A DNA stretch of 18,889 nt from Anaerolineales bacterium. Lineage in GTDB: Bacteria > Chloroflexota > Anaerolineae > Anaerolineales > Villigracilaceae. Each line of letters opens with the position of its first letter. The first letter of the stretch is position 1. The stretch spans positions 1-18,889 of the forward strand of contig JADGQD010000014.1 in the NCBI GenBank assembly GCA_017882065.1. The letters are read 5' to 3'. The notes under the pieces were generated by a model. That model was given only the letters and a program-made list of their open reading frames with translations. It ran no database searches and was not told the origin of the DNA. The translations under genes and the position numbers were made by a program. Below, one piece after another: positions 6,760 through 15,180 of the stretch.

Positions 6760-7675
6760 CTGCTGTTTTAATCTCCGTCACTATGAAAGTTCTGCCGTTA
6801 AAGATAAAACAACGTGATCTGATAAAATTAGTAAAAGCCCTTCACCCTCTCATCTTTCTATTATCCGTATATGTGGTACCCCCTTGCGAGTGATATCCAC
6901 CCATTTGCGCAAAAACAATAAGAGATCGAAACAGTGGAAAGAACCTCGCCTGACGCACGAACATTGGTTTTGTGTTATGACCGCAAAATCAGGTTGTGTT
7001 GTATTCGATTTTGAGAGATAATCAGAATAAATAACCCGCAAATTACCAGTCAAAATCCACAAGCTTCACTACTCGTTCCTCGTACTTGTTTCATTCCAGG
7101 TCCCTCTAAATCGATGATAAATAGGTCGGTTTTTTGGGCACAACATGTTGACGTTATGGCCGATATATGACCTGTTGCCTTGTCTTGATCCTAACATAAA
7201 AGTTGGATCAGTTTTCGGAGGCAGGTCAATTTGGGTCCTGACGATTTACATTTGGTTTTCTGGGAATATGTCTGGTCGTAAGTTCGTTTTAGAATCAAGA
7301 CAAACACTCTGGTCATAACTGGTGAGCCACCCCAATGCACCCGGCCCGGCATGCTGTGTCAACGCACGCTTCCAAGTCGGGGTGCGAGACGAGGTACCAT
7401 AAGCGGTCAGTGTCATCAAAAAGCATCTAGGCGAAACCATAGCAGTTGATAAAGGTAGTAAAGGCTGGAGCAAAATAACTCCATGGCTGAGTGCGCTCAT
7501 CGTTCAACCATGGAGCATTATTGTGATAGAAATTCAACCGATTTACATTCTTTCAGCTGTAAAGATTACCAATTATCCTATTTATCAAATAAACTGTACA
7601 GAAAAGAGTACTCTCTGGCGGTTAAATTGATGAATAGTACAACCAAAAATCGTTCGCTCAACCTCCTTCTAACAA
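6760..7675. other. Gene-poor stretch, nothing recognised
   Basis: About 0.9 kb after the sigma factor gene. All frames are short and broken. A locally more GC-rich patch at about 7320-7440 suggests an eroded coding sequence, but no frame there gives a recognisable family. No clear terminator hairpin or RNA gene was found. Confidence 0.5.
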
Positions 7676-7919
7676 CTACAACCTCCAGTTATCAGCCGGG
7701 CTGGCTTTACGGTGGGCCTGTTCCACATCCACTTCAGCGATGCGGGCATAGTGTTGCACCATCTCCAGAGTCGCATGACCCAGCAATCGTTGCAATGTAA
7801 ACAGGTCACCACCTGAGCCCAGGTAGGTGATTGCGAACGTATACCGGAAACGATGAGGTTAAGCCTTTTTCACATACGTGCTCCCCCAGAAATTCAGGAG
7901 GAAGCGTATCGCAAAGGTA
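7676..7919 (-). pseudogene. Tyrosine recombinase (integrase) C-terminal remnant, frameshifted
   Basis: The minus strand encodes PHRFRYTFAITYLGSGG, then DLFTLQRLLGHATLEMVQHY, then ARIAEVDVEQAHRKASPADN, ending with TAG at 7676-7678. This holds the H-x-x-R, the LLGH histidine and the catalytic tyrosine (VQHY) of phage-integrase/XerC-D-type recombinases. Upstream, FLGEHVCEKGLT joins naturally before PHRF, but only if one base is added near 7860, so a 1-nt deletion has broken the frame. A TGA at 7920-7922 ends the recognisable part. The N-terminal arm-binding and core-binding domains and the first catalytic arginine are missing. It lies about 110 bp from two tRNA-derived repeats that look like attachment sites. 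Confidence 0.8.
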
Positions 7920-8032
7920 TCATCCCTTATATTCCTGGCAGTCGGTAGGATTTCGAGGAGGAAAAATGAACCTTTTTGATAACCCATTAGAAGCATAGCT
8001 AGAGCATCTCATTCTTGAGCTCTCCACTTTTT

Positions 8033-8092
8033 GCGGGGGCAGGATTCGAACCAGCGACCCGTAGGTTACGGGTTCCAATCCTATTTCGCACA
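8033..8092 (-). repeat. Direct repeat copy A with tRNA 3'-half (attachment-site-like)
   Basis: Read on the minus strand, this 60-bp unit begins TGTGCGA and ends with a T-arm (GCTGG TTCGAAT CCTGC) and acceptor strand CCCCCGC-A. The part before the T-arm reads CGTAA-CCTAC, matching the 3' side of an anticodon loop and stem with possible anticodon CGT (Thr). No D-arm or 5' acceptor strand (GCGGGGG) lies upstream and the T-stem has a mismatch, so it is not a working tRNA. It is 77% identical, without gaps, to copy B 122 bp away. Confidence 0.75.
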
Positions 8093-8104
8093 CTTTTAAA
8101 GCGA

Positions 8105-8128
8105 AAAAGTGCCTAAAAAGGCACTTTT
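8105..8128. terminator. Bidirectional terminator-like hairpin between tRNA-derived repeats
   Basis: AAAAGTGCC (8105-8113) and GGCACTTTT (8120-8128) form a 9-bp stem with a 6-nt loop and T/A runs on both sides. On the minus strand it lies about 26 nt past the 3' end of copy B, where a tRNA terminator would be expected. Confidence 0.6.
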
Positions 8129-8154
8129 CCCCACTTTGTGGGACTAACGCAGTT

Positions 8155-8214
8155 GCGGGGGCTGGACTCGAACCAGCAACCTCCAGGTTATGAGCTGCAA
8201 TCTTTCGTCGCACA
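8155..8214 (-). repeat. Direct repeat copy B with tRNA-Met(CAT)-like 3'-half
   Basis: On the minus strand the unit begins TGTGCGA. It contains the loop CTCATAA followed by stem strand CCTGG, variable region AGGTT, T-arm GCTGG TTCGAGT CCAGC and acceptor strand CCCCCGC-A. That is a perfect 3' half of a tRNA with anticodon CAT. The 5' stem strand (expected CCAGG) is replaced by TGCAG and no D-arm or GCGGGGG lies upstream, so this is a tRNA 3' end, not a gene. Integrases typically leave such 3' ends as att sites. Confidence 0.75.
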
Positions 8215-8536
8215 TTACAGACCAACGGGCTGCTGATTTTGCCTGACCCGGCGGTTTGAGATAGATTGGGGCCCGGCGAGTTAAAGTTGGGTAATCAGCG
8301 ACCGGATTCTAGCACGGAAACTAATAGAATACAAGTTCTAAATCTTTAGTTCAGACCTTAATGCGGACGTGATTATCTTCTTAAAATCCCTTCGGATGAA
8401 GTTTTTACACCCTGCGGGCGGTTGAACTTCCCGATGAATAACGGTTCTTCCGGTCTTCCCCACAGGCCTGGTTGCTTGCTCCACAGTTGGTTAGTGCACC
8501 AAGTCTAACATAACAACTGGGGGCTGGTCAAACTCA
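8215..8536. other. Intergenic stretch upstream of purine operon
   Basis: About 320 bp between the tRNA-derived repeat and the purL promoter region. I see no coding frame, tRNA or known purine-responsive riboswitch here. Such a switch would also not fit the leaderless start predicted for purL. Confidence 0.5.
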
Positions 8537-8550
8537 ATGATATTTATCAT
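8537..8550. promoter_or_regulatory. Possible operator upstream of purL promoter
   Basis: ATGATA-TT-TATCAT is a perfect 6-bp inverted repeat with a 2-nt centre, ending 5 bp before the -35 box of the purL promoter. The position suits a repressor or activator site. No known purine regulator motif is matched. Confidence 0.35.
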
Positions 8551-8555
8551 AAAAC

Positions 8556-8584
8556 TTGACTAGACAACACTCCTCTAGTACAAT
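8556..8584 (+). promoter_or_regulatory. Purine operon promoter, predicted leaderless
   Basis: TTGACT (8556-8561) and TACAAT (8579-8584) are separated by exactly 17 bp. The expected start point, 6 to 8 nt after the -10, falls on or next to the A of the purL ATG at 8592. There is no room for a Shine-Dalgarno. Confidence 0.75.
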
Positions 8585-8591
8585 CCCGCCA

Positions 8592-11498
8592 ATGCCCATC
8601 TATCGCTTCGTGATTCGCTTCAACCAACCCGACCCGCGCTCCGCCTCCCTGCTTGCCGACGCCCATGCGCTGGGGTTCGAGCAACTCAAACTGATAACTT
8701 GCCAGGACATCTACTTTCTCGAGGGCCAACTGTCGCCGGAGGAATGCAGGCAGTTGGCTCTCGAACTTTTAACCGACCCGGTCACGCAGACGGCGGACTG
8801 GTACGAATTTCCCGGGGCGGTGCCGTACCCTTCGACTGCGCCCAGGACAAACCTCGAGCCTGCCAACCAGTTAGTCGAAGTTACCCTCCGCCCAGGGGTC
8901 ACCGACCCGGTCGCCGCGCAACTCGCCCGCGCCGCGCACGAACTAGGCTTTGACGGGGTCCATCGCGCCGCCACGGGTTCGCGTTTCCTTCTCGAAGGGC
9001 TGGATAGGGAACAAGCGGGCGAACTGGCGCGCCGACTGCTTGCCAACCCGACCATTCAACATTGGACGATGGATGCGATCGCCCCTTCCTTCCCGCAGGA
9101 GGCCGCCTCGAGCGGGGAGGTGGAGACCATCCATCTGCGTGGGCTGAGCGACTCGGAGTTTCTGGCAGTTTCCGGGTCCCGCCGCGCCGCGCTGGATCTG
9201 GCCGAGATGAAAGCCATCCATGCCTACTTCCAGTCCGAAGGCCGCGACCCGACCGACGTCGAATTCGAAGCCATCGCCCAGACCTGGTCCGAGCATTGCG
9301 GACATAAAACGTTCAAGGCAAAGATCACACTTGTCTCTTCTCTCCCCTTGGAAGAGGGGTGGAGAGGTGAGGGAGAAATTGACTCTCTCCTCAAGACCTA
9401 CCTGAAATCCGCCACCGACAAAATCGCCGCTCCCTGGGTGCGCTCGGCATTTGTGGACAACGCCGGCATCATTGACTTCGACGACGAATTCGAAGTGTCG
9501 TTCAAGGTGGAAACGCACAACCACCCCTCGGCGATTGAGCCGTTCGGCGGGGCGAACACTGGCGTGGGCGGCGTGATCCGGGACGTGCTGGGCGTATCAG
9601 CCAAACCGATTGCCAATACGGACGTGCTGTGCTTTGGGCCGCAGTCGGTGCGCTTCAGTGCCTTGCCGGAGGGTGTGCTGCACCCGCGCCGGATTTTGTC
9701 GGGCGTGGTGGCAGGAGTGCAAGACTACGGCAACAAGATGGGTATCCCGACCGTGAACGGCGCACTGTGGTTCGACCCCGGCTACACTGCCAACCCGCTC
9801 GTCTTTTGCGGGACAGTGGGCCTCGCCCCGAAGGGACTCCACGTCCGCGCACCGCGGCGCGGCAACCGGGTGATATTGCTCGGCGGCCGAACGGGACGCG
9901 ATGGCCTGCGCGGGGCGACCTTCTCCTCGATGACAATGGACGCCCAGACCGGCGAGGTCTCCGGCGCGTCGGTGCAGATTGGCGACCCGATCACCGAGAA
10001 GGGACTGGTGGATATCCTGCTCCCGGCGCGTGACCGCGGCCTGTACACGGCCATCACCGACTGCGGCGCGGGCGGACTCTCTTCCGCAGTTGGGGAGATG
10101 GCATCATCCATCGGCGCGGACGTGGACCTGGCGCACGTCCACCTGAAATATCCCGGCCTGACCCCGTGGGAAATCTGGCTCTCTGAAGCCCAGGAGCGCA
10201 TGGTCGTGGCTGTCCCGCCGGAGAACATCCCTGCTTTGCAGGAATTATGCGATACCTTCAACACCGAACTGACCGATATTGGTGAATTCACCGGTTCCGG
10301 CCGGCTGGTGGTGCGATATGACAACAAGGTGGTGCTGGATTTGGCGAATGAGTTCTTGCATGAAGGGATACCGCAACGACAGCTCATAGCGATTTTTTCA
10401 ACCCTCTCCCCTTCCCTCCCCCGTCGTGACGGGGGAGGGTTTGGTGGGGGTTCTCTTGCTGAAACCCTTCTCAAACTCCTTTCCCACCCGAACATTGCCT
10501 CTAAAGCCCCCATCATCCACCTCTACGACCACGAAGTCCAGGGCGGGACGGTGGTCAAACCGCTGGCAGGTCTGGAAGCGGATGCGCCTTCCGACGCGGC
10601 TGTCGTCAAGCCGATTGGCACGACCGGTAAAACCGGCATTGTGCTTTCCAACGGACTCAATCCCGAATATGGCAAGCGCGATGCCTACCATATGGCCCTC
10701 GCCGTTCTGGACGAAGCCATCCGCAACGCGGTCGCAGTCGGTGCTGACCCGGCGCGCATCGCCGTGCTCGACAACTTCTGCTGGGGCGACCCCCTGCGCC
10801 CTGAAACGCTCGGTTCGCTGGTGGAGGCGGCCCGCGGTTGTCACGACGGCGCGCTGCTCTTCGACACACCATTCATTTCCGGTAAGGACTCGCTCAACAA
10901 CGAGTACCTCGGGGCGGACGGCCAGCGTCACGCCATCCCGCCCACGCTGCTGATTTCCGCCATTGGCCTCATCCCCGATATCGCCAAAGCCGTGACGATG
11001 GACTTGAAAACGGCTGGCAACCTGCTATACTTGGTTGGCGAGTTCGCCCCGGTGTTCGGCGGCAGTCACTTCGAACTTCTTGCTCCCGACCTTTCACATG
11101 ATCCTGTTCCGACGCTCGCGACCAATACCCCGAAAGTTTACCGTGCCTTGCATACGTGCACCAAACAGGGACTTATCCGCTCCTGCCACGACCTGTCCGA
11201 AGGCGGACTGGCTGTCTCCGCGGCGGAGATGTGCATCGGCGGCCGCCTCGGGCTGGACCTCGATCTTGGTCCGCGCGAACCGGTCCGGGGTCTCTTCGGC
11301 GAGACGACCGGCTGTCTACTCGTGGAAGTCGAGCCAGACAAAGCCGAGGCCTTCGAAGCCCTGTTTGCGGGTCTGCCTGTCGTCCGCCTCGGAACTGTGA
11401 CAGACGCGCCCACCCTGTCCATCCGGACGAATACCGAATTACAAATTGCCATTCCCATCACTGCCCTTGTCACCGCATGGAACACCCCTCTCCAATGA
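8592..11498 (+). CDS. purL: Phosphoribosylformylglycinamidine synthase, PurS-PurS-PurL fusion
   Basis: 968 aa. The open frame can be extended to a TTG at 8556, but that TTG is the -35 box, so the ATG at 8592 (MPIYRFVIRFNQPD) is chosen. Two PurS-like alpha/beta repeats (about 3-75 and 93-165; the second opens with LVEVTLRPGVTDP) precede a catalytic PurL of the short type. Signature motifs are TWSEHCGHKTF (231-241), VETHNHPSAIEPFGGANTG (about 306-324) and the second-half DLSEGGLAV segment. The glutaminase is not fused but supplied by PurQ next door. The enzyme converts FGAR to FGAM using ATP and ammonia. Two low-complexity, palindrome-derived segments interrupt it at residues about 248-261 and 603-620. 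The stop overlaps the purQ start by 4 nt. Confidence 0.95.
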   Translation: MPIYRFVIRFNQPDPRSASLLADAHALGFEQLKLITCQDIYFLEGQLSPEECRQLALELLTDPVTQTADWYEFPGAVPYPSTAPRTNLEPANQLVEVTLRPGVTDPVAAQLARAAHELGFDGVHRAATGSRFLLEGLDREQAGELARRLLANPTIQHWTMDAIAPSFPQEAASSGEVETIHLRGLSDSEFLAVSGSRRAALDLAEMKAIHAYFQSEGRDPTDVEFEAIAQTWSEHCGHKTFKAKITLVSSLPLEEGWRGEGEIDSLLKTYLKSATDKIAAPWVRSAFVDNAGIIDFDDEFEVSFKVETHNHPSAIEPFGGANTGVGGVIRDVLGVSAKPIANTDVLCFGPQSVRFSALPEGVLHPRRILSGVVAGVQDYGNKMGIPTVNGALWFDPGYTANPLVFCGTVGLAPKGLHVRAPRRGNRVILLGGRTGRDGLRGATFSSMTMDAQTGEVSGASVQIGDPITEKGLVDILLPARDRGLYTAITDCGAGGLSSAVGEMASSIGADVDLAHVHLKYPGLTPWEIWLSEAQERMVVAVPPENIPALQELCDTFNTELTDIGEFTGSGRLVVRYDNKVVLDLANEFLHEGIPQRQLIAIFSTLSPSLPRRDGGGFGGGSLAETLLKLLSHPNIASKAPIIHLYDHEVQGGTVVKPLAGLEADAPSDAAVVKPIGTTGKTGIVLSNGLNPEYGKRDAYHMALAVLDEAIRNAVAVGADPARIAVLDNFCWGDPLRPETLGSLVEAARGCHDGALLFDTPFISGKDSLNNEYLGADGQRHAIPPTLLISAIGLIPDIAKAVTMDLKTAGNLLYLVGEFAPVFGGSHFELLAPDLSHDPVPTLATNTPKVYRALHTCTKQGLIRSCHDLSEGGLAVSAAEMCIGGRLGLDLDLGPREPVRGLFGETTGCLLVEVEPDKAEAFEALFAGLPVVRLGTVTDAPTLSIRTNTELQIAIPITALVTAWNTPLQ
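9340..9366. repeat. Imperfect palindromic sequence inside purL (first)
   Basis: CTCTCCCCTT and AAGAGGGGTGGAGAG face each other across GG, giving an imperfect inverted repeat in the purL frame. It encodes a Leu/Glu/Gly-rich stretch (VSSLPLEEGWRGEGE) just after the conserved SEHCGHKTFKAKI motif. It resembles short intergenic repeats rather than enzyme sequence. Confidence 0.45.
10400..10451. repeat. GC-rich palindromic element in frame inside purL (second)
   Basis: CCCTCCCCCGTC (10414-10425) and GACGGGGGAGGG (10428-10439) are perfect 12-nt arms around GT. AACCC...GGGTT flanks continue the symmetry outwards. It encodes TLSPSLPRRDGGGFGGG (residues about 604-620), a disordered-looking segment between FLHEGIPQRQL and LAETLLKLL. 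The frame is kept, so the gene remains intact. Confidence 0.75.
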
Positions 11499-12292
11499 CC
11501 ACAAAACCAACCGCACTCATCCTCCAGGCTTACGGCACCAACCGCGATCAGGACGCGGCCGAGGCCCTATCCCTCGCCGGGGCGGACCCGGTCCTTGTTC
11601 CGCTCAACCATCTCCGCCTCGGCAAGCGGCATTTCTTGGATTTCCAACTGCTCGTCGTTCCCGGCGGTTTCTCCTACGCCGACGCATTGGGCGCCGGGAA
11701 ACTGCTAGCCCTCGACCTGAAAGCCTACTTCGCGGACGAAATCCGCGCCTTTGTGGAAAGCGGCAGGCCGGTCATCGGCATCTGCAACGGTTTCCAGGCG
11801 CTGGTAAAAGCAGGCATATTACCAGGGAATAGAGAACAGGGAATGGAGAGCAGTGACGCGACCGCGACATTGACTTTCAATGCAAAGGGACATTTTGAAT
11901 GTCGTTGGGTTTCTTTGCGCCCGGTCTCTCAGAATTGCATTTGGACAAAAGGCTTATCAGAAACCATCGAAAGCCCCATTGCCCATGCTGAAGGCAATTT
12001 CCAGACCTCGGACCAATCTCTACTCTCTGCTCTCTCCTCTCTAAACCAAATTGCCCTCACCTACGCCCACCCCGACGGTTCTCCTGCAAACGGCGAGTAT
12101 CCTACCAACCCCAACGGCTCACTTCTTGACATTGCCGGACTCTGCAACCCGGCGGGCAACGTTCTTGGCCTGATGCCGCACCCGGAGAATCACATCCATC
12201 CGCACCAGCACCCGCGATGGACACGCGGTCTGACAATGGGTAGCGGTCTGCCCTTATTCAGAAAGGGCGTGAAATATGCAGAGGCACTATGA
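11495..12292 (+). CDS. purQ: Phosphoribosylformylglycinamidine synthase glutaminase subunit PurQ
   Basis: 265 aa from the ATG that overlaps the purL stop (ATGA). Class I glutamine amidotransferase: oxyanion region VVPGGFSYAD (54-63), nucleophile in GICNGFQ (C97), and the His/Glu pair in MPHPENH (H229, E231). It releases ammonia from glutamine and feeds it to PurL. The frame is open further upstream, but only in the shadow of purL. The protein is longer than short Bacillus-type PurQ (about 227 aa) and resembles the glutaminase domain of large PurL proteins. Purine-rich (11824-11850) and pyrimidine-rich (12017-12042) tracts give low-complexity residues at about 110-122 and 174-184. The stop overlaps the purC start. 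Confidence 0.94.
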   Translation: MTTKPTALILQAYGTNRDQDAAEALSLAGADPVLVPLNHLRLGKRHFLDFQLLVVPGGFSYADALGAGKLLALDLKAYFADEIRAFVESGRPVIGICNGFQALVKAGILPGNREQGMESSDATATLTFNAKGHFECRWVSLRPVSQNCIWTKGLSETIESPIAHAEGNFQTSDQSLLSALSSLNQIALTYAHPDGSPANGEYPTNPNGSLLDIAGLCNPAGNVLGLMPHPENHIHPHQHPRWTRGLTMGSGLPLFRKGVKYAEAL

Positions 12293-13266
12293 TTGCCAAA
12301 GATGAATTGCTCAAACTCCTTCCTCAGGCCTTCGAAGGCACTGACTTGCCCCTCGACGGGCGCGCAGTTGGCAAAGTCCGCGAATGGTACAACTTGCCAG
12401 ACGGGAAACGACTCATCGTCACCACCGACCGGCTTTCGGCATTTGACCGCGTCCTGGACGCCGTCCCGTATAAGGGACAGGTGCTGAACCAGCTTGCCGC
12501 CTGGTGGTTCGAGCAGACCCGAGACTTGATCCCTAATCACCTGATTGCCTTGCCTGACCCGAATGCTGCCATCGTGACCGAGGCGCAGCCGTTCCCCGTT
12601 GAGGTGATTGTGCGCGGCTACATTACCGGCGTGACCTCCACCGCACTGTGGTACCGCTACTCGCTCGGCGAGCGCGACATCTACGGCTACCACTTCCCGG
12701 AAGGTTTGCGGAAAAACGAAGCCCTGCCGGAACCGATCATCACGCCCACTACCAAAGGCGGCTCGACCGGTCACGACGAGCGTTTGACCTGTGCCGAGGT
12801 AACGGAAAAGGGTTATCTCGACGCGGCGACCTGGGGGCAGATCCAGTCTGCCGCGCTCGCAATCTTCAAACGCGGACAGCAAATCGCACAGAAAGCCGGT
12901 CTCATCCTGGTGGATACCAAATACGAATTCGGCCGCGCTCCCAACGGGACGGTGATGCTGATTGACGAAGTCCACACCCCCGACTCGTCCCGTTTCTGGG
13001 AGGTAGATATCTACGCCACCCGCTTCGGGGCAGGGGAAGAACCGGAAAACTTCGACAAGGAATTTATCCGCATCGCCTATGCCGAAAAAGGCTTCCGCGG
13101 CGACGGCGAAATCCCAGCCATGCCGGCTGAACTGTGGGCTGCTGCCAGCCAGCGGTACATTGCCATCTATGAGATGCTGACCGGGCAGGTGTTCGTGCCG
13201 GCGGCATACCCGGTCGAACCGAGGTTGGCAGAAAATTTGCGCATTGCATGTATACTCGATAACTAG
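12289..13266 (+). CDS. purC: SAICAR synthase (phosphoribosylaminoimidazole-succinocarboxamide synthase)
   Basis: 325 aa. The start overlaps the purQ stop by 4 nt (ATGA). Typical PurC features in order: GKVREWYNL (28-36), TDRLSAFDRVLD (46-57) followed by the PYKGQVLNQLAAWWFEQT helix, VEVIVRGYITG (104-114), PEPIITPTTKGG with HDE (about 147-164), ILVDTKYEFG and the DEVHTPDSSRFW segment. It joins CAIR and aspartate with ATP to give SAICAR. The length (about 300 or more) matches the longer yeast ADE1-like branch rather than the 240-aa E. coli type. It ends 15 nt before purE. Adjacent purC-purE recalls the animal PAICS fusion, but the two proteins are separate here. Confidence 0.96.
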   Translation: MIAKDELLKLLPQAFEGTDLPLDGRAVGKVREWYNLPDGKRLIVTTDRLSAFDRVLDAVPYKGQVLNQLAAWWFEQTRDLIPNHLIALPDPNAAIVTEAQPFPVEVIVRGYITGVTSTALWYRYSLGERDIYGYHFPEGLRKNEALPEPIITPTTKGGSTGHDERLTCAEVTEKGYLDAATWGQIQSAALAIFKRGQQIAQKAGLILVDTKYEFGRAPNGTVMLIDEVHTPDSSRFWEVDIYATRFGAGEEPENFDKEFIRIAYAEKGFRGDGEIPAMPAELWAAASQRYIAIYEMLTGQVFVPAAYPVEPRLAENLRIACILDN

Positions 13267-13281
13267 AACAGGAAAGGCCGA

Positions 13282-13757
13282 ATGAACAAACCATGTGTTG
13301 TCATCCTGATGGGGTCCAAAGCAGACCTGGAACACTGCCAAAAAATCGCCGAAGCCTGTAAAGGCTACGGGTTGGAAGCCATCCTGCGAGTGGCCTCGGC
13401 ACACAAAACGCCGGAGCATGCGCTCGCCATATTGCAGGAATACGAAGCCGACCCGCGTCCGAAGGTCTACGTCACTGTCGCCGGGCGGAGCAATGCCCTC
13501 TCGGGCTTCACCGACGGGGCGGTCAGCGCGCCGGTCATCGCCTGCCCGCCGCCGCCGGACGCGTTCAGCGGGGCGGACATTTACTCATCCCTGCGCATGC
13601 CTTCGGGGATTGCGCCGGCCCTCGTGCTGGAACCGGCCAACGCGGCGCTGTTGGCGGCGAAAATTCTCGGCCTGGTGGATGCCGGTGTACGCGCAGCTGT
13701 GACCGCGTCCCAGAAACGGGCCGCTGAAAAAATCCTACAGGATGACCAGTCGCTCCA

Positions 13758-13761
<4 letters not shown>
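13282..13761 (+). CDS. purE: AIR carboxylase, class II (CO2-using, animal-like) PurE
   Basis: 159 aa, AGGAAAG Shine-Dalgarno upstream. The N-terminus MGSKADLEHCQKIAEACKGYG, then RVASAHKTPEHAL (H41), VTVAGRSNALSG (about 64-75), IACPPPPDAF and YSSLRMPSGIAPALVLEP match the class II group typified by the PAICS carboxylase domain. That group has SAHKGP, VAGRSNGLGP, SCPP and SSLRLPSG at these places. Class I PurE has SAHRTP and AGAGGAAHLPGM instead. Class II enzymes carboxylate AIR to CAIR directly with CO2, whereas class I uses N5-CAIR made by PurK. No purK is present in the operon, which fits. The stop overlaps the purF start by 4 nt. Confidence 0.9.
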
Positions 13762-15176
<1,415 letters not shown>

Positions 15177-15180
15177 TCCT

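Noticed and set aside
7246..7500. 84-aa minus-strand open frame in the gene-poor stretch
   Set aside because: No recognisable motif in any frame and no ribosome site. It may be an eroded gene, but it cannot be supported.
7483..7800. 105-aa plus-strand open frame
   Set aside because: Its second half is antisense to the integrase remnant and its first half is low-quality sequence with no family features.
8033..8214. The two repeats as a CRISPR array or as working tRNA genes
   Set aside because: Only two copies, 60 bp long and 23% divergent, with a terminator-like hairpin between them. Both lack the 5' half of a tRNA.
7920..8225. 101-aa minus-strand open frame containing NLEVAGSSPAPAT
   Set aside because: This peptide is the well-known false translation of tRNA T-arm and acceptor sequence. 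The frame is made of the two tRNA-derived repeats.
8556..8591. TTG start giving purL a 12-residue extension
   Set aside because: The TTG is the first half of the -35 box and the extension covers the -10 box. MPIYRFVIRF at 8592 is the natural PurS-like start.
12190..13419. 409-aa open frame on the minus strand
   Set aside because: It lies antisense to purC, whose full set of motifs is clear. The frame shows no family features and results from GC-rich codon use.
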